This document shows positions 7,146 to 11,834 of a stretch of 11,834 nt of DNA, piece after piece. Positions within the stretch are counted from its first letter, which is position 1; every line of letters starts with the position of its first letter. The notes below the pieces were generated by a model. The model had not been told where the DNA came from. It saw only the letters and a program-made list of their open reading frames with translations, and ran no database searches. The stretch is taken from assembly GCA_009780765.1 (NCBI GenBank), contig WQZK01000037.1, forward strand, positions 1 through 11,834, written 5' to 3'. This DNA is from Defluviitaleaceae bacterium. Lineage in GTDB: Bacteria > Bacillota > Clostridia > Lachnospirales > UBA5962. The position numbers and the translations under genes were made by a program.

Positions 7146-7831
7146 TATACATTCTCCTCCAAGTTGCAATATTCGCTCATATAGCTTTCCATGCGTGACT
7201 TTAATTCATCGTCTATTAAAATTTTGCCATCTAACGGCTGATTGTGTAAATGTTTAAGTACATCTTTTACGTTAACGATAGGATGTGTAACAATACCAAA
7301 CTCTTTTTTAATTTCTTGAATTGCTGTAAACTCCGAATTTTGCCCTTTTTCCATGCGATTTACGGAAACAATAAGAGCCTCAACCGTTGCACCAGTTTGC
7401 TCTATAATTGGCAAAACTTCACGAATGGCAGTGCCTGCGGTGATAACATCTTCGATAACGATAACTTTGTCGCCAGAAGATAATTTATGACCAACAATTT
7501 CGCCACCTTCGCCATGCGTTTTTGCTTCTTTGCGGTTAAAGCAATATTTTATGTTTATCCCGTGATGTTTAAAAAGTGCGATTGCTACAGTTATAACAAG
7601 TGGAATTCCCTTATATGCAGGGCCAAAAAGCACCGTTTCTTCTGTTATGTTGCAGTTTTTCATAATGCAATGGGCATAAAATTCGCCAAGTTTTGTGATG
7701 GCTTCACCATCGTTATATTTTCCTGTGTTTACAAAATACGGCGTTTTGCGACCACTTTTTGTAGTAAAATCACCAAATGTAAGAACCTCGGCTCTTGCCA
7801 TGAAGTTGATGAAGTCTGCTTTATAGTCCAT
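7145..7831 (-). CDS. pyrE: Orotate phosphoribosyltransferase
   Basis: Joins orotate to PRPP to give OMP and PPi, the fifth step of UMP synthesis. The 228-residue protein has KSGRKTPYFVNTG near the N terminus (25-37), the flexible catalytic loop RKEAKTHGEGG (100-110) with its Lys and His, and the PRPP-binding motif VIVIEDVITAGTA (123-135) with the acidic pair Glu127-Asp128. It is a little longer than the common form of about 210 residues because of its C-terminal end. The start follows an AAAGGA site. A 183-bp spacer with repeats separates it from pyrF, and an extended -10 element in that spacer may give pyrE-arcC a promoter of their own. Confidence 0.96.
   Translation of the reverse strand: MDYKADFINFMARAEVLTFGDFTTKSGRKTPYFVNTGKYNDGEAITKLGEFYAHCIMKNCNITEETVLFGPAYKGIPLVITVAIALFKHHGINIKYCFNRKEAKTHGEGGEIVGHKLSSGDKVIVIEDVITAGTAIREVLPIIEQTGATVEALIVSVNRMEKGQNSEFTAIQEIKKEFGIVTHPIVNVKDVLKHLHNQPLDGKILIDDELKSRMESYMSEYCNLEENV
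7154..7160 (-). promoter_or_regulatory. Shine-Dalgarno site that fixes the arcC start at 7145
   Basis: GGAGGAG lies in the last codons of pyrE, eight bases before the ATG at 7145-7143. The longer in-frame start at 7169 lies upstream of this site and has nothing comparable at the right distance. Confidence 0.8.
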
Positions 7832-7876
7832 GTACTTAATTCCTTTCTATCAGTAGGTTCAACTTTCCACGTTATC

Positions 7877-7885
7877 AGTATAACA
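7877..7885 (-). promoter_or_regulatory. Candidate extended -10 promoter for pyrE-arcC
   Basis: TGTTATACT on the minus strand contains TATACT (five of six -10 bases) preceded by the TGn extension that allows a weak -35. No good -35 hexamer lies 16-18 bp upstream. It would give a leader of about 40 nt before the pyrE ATG. Plausible but based only on the motif. Confidence 0.4.
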
Positions 7886-7909
7886 CAGAAGTTACCCTCA
7901 AAAGTCTCA

Positions 7910-7926
7910 AATTTGTTTCAAATTTT
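7910..7926. repeat. 17-bp repeat AATTTGTTTCAAATTTT, copy 1
   Basis: Identical to the copy at 8000-8016, exactly 90 bp away. Each copy is itself an inverted repeat: CAAATTT faces AAATTTG around TTT (7 bp here, 6 bp in the other copy). The two copies bracket a 73-bp block holding two GC-rich hairpins. Confidence 0.75.
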
Positions 7927-7947
7927 TTAATGCCTTTTAAGTTACTA

Positions 7948-7960
7948 GCGGCAGAGCCGC
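7948..7960. repeat. GC-rich 5-bp hairpin in the pyrF-pyrE spacer
   Basis: GCGGC-AGA-GCCGC, a perfect small stem-loop that stands out in an AT-rich background. No U-tract follows on either strand, so it is not an intrinsic terminator. Confidence 0.6.
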
Positions 7961-7974
7961 AAAAGTCTAAATGC

Positions 7975-7994
7975 CGTTGCCCTTCGGGACAACG
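7975..7994 (-). other. 8-bp hairpin with CGAA loop in the pyrF-pyrE spacer
   Basis: On the minus-strand RNA CGUUGUCC pairs with GGGCAACG, one pair being G-U, around a CGAA loop. On the plus strand the same position would be a C/A mismatch, so the structure fits the direction of transcription. No U-run follows. It may be an mRNA-stability or processing element, or part of a dispersed intergenic repeat. Confidence 0.55.
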
Positions 7995-7999
7995 TTAAT

Positions 8000-8016
8000 A
8001 ATTTGTTTCAAATTTT
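8000..8016. repeat. 17-bp repeat AATTTGTTTCAAATTTT, copy 2
   Basis: Second copy of the repeat at 7910-7926. Its end touches the pyrF stop codon (8015-8017). The pair flanks the hairpin block, as expected if a small element inserted with target duplication or if a palindromic unit duplicated. Confidence 0.75.
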
Positions 8017-8932
8017 ATTTTAGATTTTCGTTCAAGTCTTTTTTCATTGCAATAACTGCTTCACGTGCAGCATCGCCAACATTATTTTCTCCGAAACATG
8101 AATCTTTTTGCCAAGCAGCAGTAATTCCGCGAGATGAATTTACAATACAGCCAATTCCATTTGTATCAAAGAAGCCTTGCAAATCTTTACCAGAACCACC
8201 CTGAGCCCCATAGCCTGGTACAAGGAAAAATGTGTTTGGCATACGATTTCTTAAATTTTGACCTTGAGCAGGGTGCGTTGCACCAACAACTGCTCCAACT
8301 TTACTATATCCATGTTTGCCAATTAGATTTTTGCCCCAGCTAGAAACCATGTCTGCCATATGTTCATAAACGCTTAAACCACTTTTAAGTTCTAAATCCT
8401 GCAAATCGCCGCTGCCTGCATTGCTGGTTTTAACTAGGATGAAAAGGCCTTTTTCTTGGGTTTCGCAGATGTCTGTAAAAGGTGTGATACTATCGCCACC
8501 AAGATATGGGTTAAGTGTTACAAAATCTTCTTGCCAAGGATCAAATTTATCGCCAAAAACCTCAACTCCTCCAATGTGAGAAGCGTAAGCCTCTGCTGTT
8601 GAAGCAATATCGCCACGCTTTATATCGCCAATTATTATAAGGCCTTTTTCTTTTGCGTAATTTATTGTTTCGATATAGGCTTTAACTCCAGCATTGCCAA
8701 ACCGTTCATACATTGCAATTTGTGGCTTAACGGCAGGAACGATGTCATAAACTGCATCAATAATCTCACGGTTAAACTTAACTAATGCCTTTGAAACTGC
8801 ATTTAACGGGCATTTATATTCTTCTCGTGATTTTTTTACAATTCTTTCTGGAACCATTGAAATTGTTGGGTCTAGCCCCACTACGATGGGTGAATTTAGC
8901 TCTGTTATTCTGTTAATTAAATTATCAATCAT
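8015..8932 (-). CDS. pyrF: Orotidine-5'-phosphate decarboxylase (long, subfamily 2 type)
   Basis: Converts OMP to UMP, the last step of de novo synthesis. With 305 residues it belongs to the long form rather than the roughly 230-residue B. subtilis type. Landmarks: VGLDP (Asp21), AVKPQ (Lys69), the catalytic DIKRGD (Asp103, Lys105, Asp108), and the late PGYGAQGG phosphate-binding stretch followed by SSRGI. Translation from an upstream ATG at 8962 would add ten residues (MNTPFRRYFS), but the ATG at 8932 has AGGAGG nine bases upstream and gives the normal MIDNLINRI start. The gene is separated from pyrC by 95 bp that hold a long hairpin, and from pyrE by the repeat-bearing spacer. Confidence 0.96.
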   Translation of the reverse strand: MIDNLINRITELNSPIVVGLDPTISMVPERIVKKSREEYKCPLNAVSKALVKFNREIIDAVYDIVPAVKPQIAMYERFGNAGVKAYIETINYAKEKGLIIIGDIKRGDIASTAEAYASHIGGVEVFGDKFDPWQEDFVTLNPYLGGDSITPFTDICETQEKGLFILVKTSNAGSGDLQDLELKSGLSVYEHMADMVSSWGKNLIGKHGYSKVGAVVGATHPAQGQNLRNRMPNTFFLVPGYGAQGGSGKDLQGFFDTNGIGCIVNSSRGITAAWQKDSCFGENNVGDAAREAVIAMKKDLNENLK

Positions 8933-8941
8933 ACTAAAGTA

Positions 8942-8947
8942 CCTCCT
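8942..8947 (-). promoter_or_regulatory. Shine-Dalgarno site that fixes the pyrF start at 8932
   Basis: A perfect AGGAGG nine bases before the ATG at 8932-8930. It would lie inside the coding region if the ATG at 8962 were used, which makes the downstream start much more likely. Confidence 0.85.
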
Positions 8948-8969
8948 AAAGGGAGTATTCATTCAAAGT

Positions 8970-9029
8970 GAAAAAGATGATTTAGCCTAGCGTTTTGAAA
9001 AAACGCAAGCGTAAAAAATCAACTTTTTC
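8970..9029 (-). other. Long nested hairpin between pyrC and pyrF
   Basis: Outer arms at 8970-8983 and 9016-9029 are complementary at 13 of 14 positions (GAAAAAGTTGATTT against AAATCATCTTTTTC on the minus strand). Inside, 8990-9006 forms a perfect 7-bp stem, GCGTTTT-TTC-AAAACGC. The outer arm covers the pyrC stop codon (9028-9030). No clean U-tract follows the structure, so a simple terminator is doubtful; partial attenuation, RNase processing or 3'-end protection of the pyrBIC segment are alternatives. Confidence 0.6.
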
Positions 9030-10314
9030 ACATCAAAAATGCTCCCGCCTTGTAAGTGATATTGCCACGATTAACCGTTAGCATTGTTTTACCGTAAATT
9101 TCCATGCCATTAAATGGCGTGTTTTTGCCTTTAGACACAAATTCTTGGCTGTTGATGACATATTTATCTTGAATATTAAATATTGCGAAATTTGCAACAT
9201 TCCCAATAGATATGCTAGTGTTTATATTAAGTAATTTCGCAGGATTTACGCTCATAAGATTAACAAGCTCTGCCAAAGAAATATAACCTGTCTTTACAAG
9301 TGTTGTGTAACACACCGCGAATGCTGTTTCTAGCCCAACAATGCCAAATGGTGCTTTTTCAATCTTTTGAGCCTTTTCCTCTTCCGAATGTGGAGCATGG
9401 TCGGTTGCTATATATTCTATTGTGCCGTCTTTCAAAGCTTCTATTATAGCCTGCCTGTCGTTTTCGGTGCGAAGTGGGGGATTCATCTTTGCATTTGACC
9501 CATGTATTAATACCGCCTCTTCTGTTAGAGCTATATGGTGCGGCGTTACTTCAGCCGTAATCGGAAGGCCATCACATTTTGCTTTACGTATGAGCTCAAC
9601 ACTTTCTTTTGCACTAATATGTTGTATGTGCATATGGCAGCCCGTTTCTTTAGCGATTTTAACATCACGCTCTACAATATCCGACTCAACGCTATTTTTA
9701 ATGCCAACAAGCCCAAGTTTTCTAGAAACTTCACCCTCATTTATAACTCCACCGATGTTTGTATCATGGTTTTCGGCATGGTCGGTTATAAACAGGTCAT
9801 AGTTTTTAGCACGTTTTGATGCTTCTAGCATAAGGCTATAATCCATCAAGGTTTTGCCATCGTCTGATAAAGCACAAATTCCGCCTTTGGCTTCCATCAT
9901 GCCGCTATAATCCGCCAATTCCTGCCCATTTTCGCCTTTGCTTAAAGCTCCGACAACTGCCAATTCAACAAACTCGGTTTCTTTAGAGCGAACAAGTTCA
10001 ACCGTTTCCTTATTATCAACAACAGGAATAGTATTCGGCATAGGGCAAACTGTTGTATACCCGCCTCTTGCGGCAGCCTTGCTGCCTGTTTCTATATCTT
10101 CTTTGTGGGTTAACCCGGGGTCTCTAAAATGCACATGCAAGTCAACAAGTCCTGGTGTTATAATCATCCCGCCTGCGTCGAAAAATGACAGTTCTTTTGA
10201 ACCATTTAAGTCATCAAGGTTTGCAAAGAAGCCATCTTTCACGTAAATATCACGTATTTCGTCAATACCATTTTGCGGGTCTATAACCCTGCCATTTTTT
10301 ATTATGATATTCAT
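9028..10314 (-). CDS. pyrC: Dihydroorotase, class I (zinc amidohydrolase)
   Basis: Cyclises N-carbamoyl-aspartate to dihydroorotate, the step after aspartate transcarbamoylase. The 428-residue length and motifs are those of the class I enzymes of Gram-positive bacteria. Metal-site residues are all present: DLHVHFRDPG (His60, His62), the Asp of SDDG (Asp151), TDHAE (His179), QHISA (His232) and TDHAPHS (Asp305). PMPNT (91-95) and KMNPPLR (276-282) form the substrate pocket. Its start overlaps the pyrI stop by one base (TAATG), with GAGG inside the pyrI end as ribosome site, so it is coupled to the aspartate transcarbamoylase subunits. A long hairpin follows its stop codon. Confidence 0.97.
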   Translation of the reverse strand: MNIIIKNGRVIDPQNGIDEIRDIYVKDGFFANLDDLNGSKELSFFDAGGMIITPGLVDLHVHFRDPGLTHKEDIETGSKAAARGGYTTVCPMPNTIPVVDNKETVELVRSKETEFVELAVVGALSKGENGQELADYSGMMEAKGGICALSDDGKTLMDYSLMLEASKRAKNYDLFITDHAENHDTNIGGVINEGEVSRKLGLVGIKNSVESDIVERDVKIAKETGCHMHIQHISAKESVELIRKAKCDGLPITAEVTPHHIALTEEAVLIHGSNAKMNPPLRTENDRQAIIEALKDGTIEYIATDHAPHSEEEKAQKIEKAPFGIVGLETAFAVCYTTLVKTGYISLAELVNLMSVNPAKLLNINTSISIGNVANFAIFNIQDKYVINSQEFVSKGKNTPFNGMEIYGKTMLTVNRGNITYKAGAFLM

Positions 10315-10733
10315 TATTGTGAAACCTCAGCTATATTATCGCAGTATTCACAGCGGTATCTGCCCGATTCGTCAAACAAGTGGAAAATATGTGGCTCGTT
10401 TTCAATCGAAGTAACGCATCTCGGATTTTTGCAAACAAATACATTTTTTATAGTTTGCGGAAGTTGAAGTGTAACCTTTTCAACTCTTTCAAAATTTTCT
10501 ATTATGTTTACGGTTGCATTATGGTCGATAACGCCTAAAACATTATAGTCAACATTATCAATATTTTGAAGCTTAATAATATCTTTGCGGCCATGTTTTT
10601 TACTAATTGCGTTCATAATAAGAGCAACGGTGTTTTTTGTTGTGTCTATATTAAGATGCTCTAAAACCTTAATTCCGTAGCCTGCACGAATATGGTCTAT
10701 AACAATTCCTTTTTCAATTCCATCTATTTGCAT
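10314..10733 (-). CDS. pyrI: Aspartate carbamoyltransferase regulatory chain
   Basis: The non-catalytic allosteric subunit of class-B aspartate transcarbamoylase; in E. coli it binds CTP/UTP and ATP. The 139-residue protein shows an N-terminal nucleotide-binding domain (GIVIDHIRAGYGIKVLEHL, residues 9-27, with the conserved DHI) and a C-terminal zinc domain with four cysteines, Cys101, Cys106, Cys128 and Cys131 (C-x4-C and C-x2-C), which bridges to PyrB. This is slightly shorter than the E. coli chain (153). An AGGAGG site sits 7 bp before the ATG, and 15 bp separate it from pyrB. Its presence means the pathway has enzyme-level feedback in addition to the leader control proposed upstream. Confidence 0.96.
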   Translation of the reverse strand: MQIDGIEKGIVIDHIRAGYGIKVLEHLNIDTTKNTVALIMNAISKKHGRKDIIKLQNIDNVDYNVLGVIDHNATVNIIENFERVEKVTLQLPQTIKNVFVCKNPRCVTSIENEPHIFHLFDESGRYRCEYCDNIAEVSQ

Positions 10734-10748
10734 AGTTAAGCCTCCTCT

Positions 10749-11672
10749 TTATTCAATTCCTAAAAGTTTCATGATTAGTGCCATTCTAACAAACATGCCA
10801 TTTTTAGCTTGCCTGAAGTATGTTGCCCTTGGGTCCGAATCTACATCAGTTGAAATTTCGTTTACACGTGGCAATGGATGAAGTATCATCAAGCTTTCTT
10901 TAGCGTGGCTAAGTTTTGCTTTATCAAGTATGTAAGTATCTTTTAGCCTGATATAGTCTGCCTCGTTAAAGAAGCGCTCTCTCTGCACACGCGTCATATA
11001 AAGCACATCAAGATTTGGAAGTGCTGCCTTTAAATCAAGAATTTCTTCAAAGTCTGCTCCCGCTCTTTTCATTTCTTCCCTAACATATTCAGGAATTTTA
11101 AGCTCTTCTGGTGAAATAAGTACAAATTTAACGCCTTTGTAGCGTAAAAGTGCACGGATTAGCGAGTGAACCGTTCTACCAAATTTTAAATCGCCGCAAA
11201 GCCCAACCGTGGTGTTTTCAAAGCTACCTTTTTCGAGCTTTATTGTAAGAAGGTCTGTTAAAGTTTGCGTTGGGTGTTGATGCCCACCATCACCAGCGTT
11301 TACAACAGGAATGTCTGAATACTTAGATGCAATAATTGCCGAGCCTTCCTTAGGATGTCTCATAACGGCAATATCTGCATAGCAAGCAACTGTGCGGATA
11401 GTATCTGCGATGCTCTCGCCTTTTGCAACGGCAGAAGAATTAGGCTCTGAAAACCCTATAACCTGCCCGCCCAAACGGAGCATAGCAGCCTCGAAAGAAA
11501 AGCGTGTTCTCGTACTTGGCTCGTAAAACAGTGTTGCGAGTAATTGCCCTTTGCACACCTCTGCATAGTTCTTAGGGTTTTTGATAATGCGTTCTGCCAG
11601 CTCGAAAATATCATCCATTTCAGCCACAGAAAAATTTAAGGGTTCTAATAAATGCCTGCCTTTTAATTCCAT
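10749..11672 (-). CDS. pyrB: Aspartate carbamoyltransferase catalytic chain
   Basis: Joins carbamoyl phosphate and aspartate, the committed step of pyrimidine synthesis. The 307-residue protein carries the carbamoyl-phosphate motif STRTR (53-57), the mobile-loop pair Ser80 and Lys84, Arg105 in MRHP, HPTQTLTDL (133-141), the aspartate-binding Arg228 in TRVQRERF, and HPLPRVNEI (265-273). These match the numbering of the E. coli enzyme almost exactly. A GGAGGT site lies 6 bp before the ATG. It is the first full gene after an intrinsic terminator and U-rich leader ORF, so its transcription depends on read-through of that terminator unless another promoter exists. Confidence 0.97.
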   Translation of the reverse strand: MELKGRHLLEPLNFSVAEMDDIFELAERIIKNPKNYAEVCKGQLLATLFYEPSTRTRFSFEAAMLRLGGQVIGFSEPNSSAVAKGESIADTIRTVACYADIAVMRHPKEGSAIIASKYSDIPVVNAGDGGHQHPTQTLTDLLTIKLEKGSFENTTVGLCGDLKFGRTVHSLIRALLRYKGVKFVLISPEELKIPEYVREEMKRAGADFEEILDLKAALPNLDVLYMTRVQRERFFNEADYIRLKDTYILDKAKLSHAKESLMILHPLPRVNEISTDVDSDPRATYFRQAKNGMFVRMALIMKLLGIE

Positions 11673-11690
11673 TTTGAAACCTCCACTCTA

Positions 11691-11721
11691 AAAATAAAAG
11701 CTCCCTCAAACGAGGAAGCTT
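11691..11721 (-). terminator. Intrinsic terminator in the pyrB leader (attenuator)
   Basis: Minus-strand AAGCTTCCTC pairs with GAGGGAGCTT around a GTTT loop, a 10-bp stem with one U-G pair (11698-11721), followed by TTATTTTT. The wobble pair exists only in minus-strand RNA. It ends about 18 nt before the pyrB ATG and ahead of the pyrB ribosome site. The stop codon of the leader ORF overlaps the first two bases of the ascending arm, so a ribosome finishing the leader would cover that arm and block folding. Confidence 0.85.
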
Positions 11722-11803
11722 AAAAAATAAAATAAACAAAAGATAAAATAGTAATAATAAAAATAGAAAAGATATTTTGCCAATCAAAACGATTCTTTTT
11801 CAT
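11720..11803 (-). CDS. Putative pyr operon leader peptide, U-rich codons (PyrL-like in role)
   Basis: A 27-codon ORF too short for most gene callers. It starts ATG at 11803 with AAGGGGTGG five bases upstream and begins MKKNRFDWQN. The remaining 17 codons including the stop contain 37 U in 51 bases, encoding mostly Phe, Ile, Tyr, Ser and Leu. The TAA stop meets the pyrB leader terminator. In E. coli the pyrBI leader peptide works this way: when UTP is scarce polymerase pauses in U-rich sequence, the ribosome catches up and stops the attenuator from forming. There is no visible similarity to E. coli PyrL; only the layout is alike. The hydrophobic tail could alternatively make a tiny membrane protein. 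Confidence 0.62.
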   Translation of the reverse strand: MKKNRFDWQNIFSIFIITILSFVYFIF

Positions 11804-11808
11804 CTTTT

Positions 11809-11817
11809 CCACCCCTT
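11809..11817 (-). promoter_or_regulatory. Ribosome binding site of the leader ORF
   Basis: AAGGGGTGG, close to the consensus AAGGAGGTG, five bases before the leader ATG. It supports real translation of the short ORF. The remaining bases to the window end (11818-11834) are AT-rich and show no complete promoter; the operon promoter probably lies just outside. Confidence 0.55.
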
Positions 11818-11834
11818 CTAAAATTACTAAGAAA

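Noticed and set aside
7146..7169. Eight-residue N-terminal extension of arcC from the ATG at 7169
   Set aside because: It overlaps the pyrE coding end, and GGAGGAG at 7154-7160 points to the ATG at 7145; MSKIVIALGGNA is the usual carbamate kinase start.
7948..7994. Rho-independent terminator between pyrF and pyrE
   Set aside because: Neither GC-rich hairpin is followed by a U-run on the minus strand.
7900..8016. CRISPR array
   Set aside because: Only two exact 17-bp repeats exist, the repeat is AT-rich and self-complementary, and the intervening 73 bp holds hairpins rather than unique spacers of regular size.
8933..8962. Ten-residue N-terminal extension of pyrF from the ATG at 8962
   Set aside because: AGGAGG at 8942-8947 lies inside this extension at the right distance from the ATG at 8932, and the shorter protein has the normal family start.
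9422..9802. A 126-codon plus-strand frame opposite pyrC
   Set aside because: It is a shadow of the dihydroorotase gene, with no motif, no ribosome site and no promoter.
11673..11834. PyrR-binding anti-antiterminator in the pyrB leader
   Set aside because: The visible leader is almost all U-rich ORF and terminator; no purine-rich PyrR-type hairpin or competing antiterminator was seen. A site upstream of the window cannot be excluded.

Overview
The window is an AT-rich stretch from a low-GC Gram-positive anaerobe, most likely an uncultured member of class Clostridia (Bacillota). This rests on strong AGGAGG-type Shine-Dalgarno sites, sigma-A promoters of the TTGACA-N17-TATAAT kind, an alpha2-type glycyl-tRNA synthetase, a pyruvate,phosphate dikinase and a NiaR/NiaX niacin-salvage pair. 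The species cannot be fixed from sequence alone. Every convincing gene lies on the minus strand, so transcription runs from high to low coordinates. There is no gene-free stretch over 300 bases. The largest gaps are the pyrB leader (11673-11834, cut by the window end) and the pyrF-pyrE spacer (7832-8014).

Region 1 (11834 down to about 6134) is a pyrimidine operon: a U-rich leader ORF and an intrinsic terminator, then pyrB, pyrI, pyrC, pyrF, pyrE and arcC. PyrB and PyrI together make a class-B, allosteric aspartate transcarbamoylase. PyrC closes the ring, PyrE adds the ribose phosphate, PyrF decarboxylates OMP to UMP, and ArcC (carbamate kinase) handles carbamoyl phosphate, the substrate of PyrB. 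carAB, pyrK and pyrD are not in the window. The leader has the architecture of the UTP-sensing pyrBI attenuator of E. coli: a short translated ORF whose second half is 37/51 U and whose stop codon overlaps the first bases of a terminator hairpin, just upstream of pyrB. Two structured spacers lie inside the operon, a long hairpin between pyrC and pyrF and a repeat/hairpin block between pyrF and pyrE. A strong terminator follows arcC.

Region 2 (about 6131 down to 2583) begins with a strong sigma-A promoter touching that terminator. It encodes glyS, two tandemly duplicated HAD-IIB (Cof-type) phosphatases and the niacin-responsive repressor niaR, with overlapping or nearly touching genes.

Region 3 (2582 to 1) holds niaX, a niacin ECF-transporter S component. 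Its own strong promoter carries a perfect 16-bp palindrome over the expected transcription start, which is the obvious candidate NiaR operator. Then comes ppdK with its own promoter; its C-terminal third lies outside the window.
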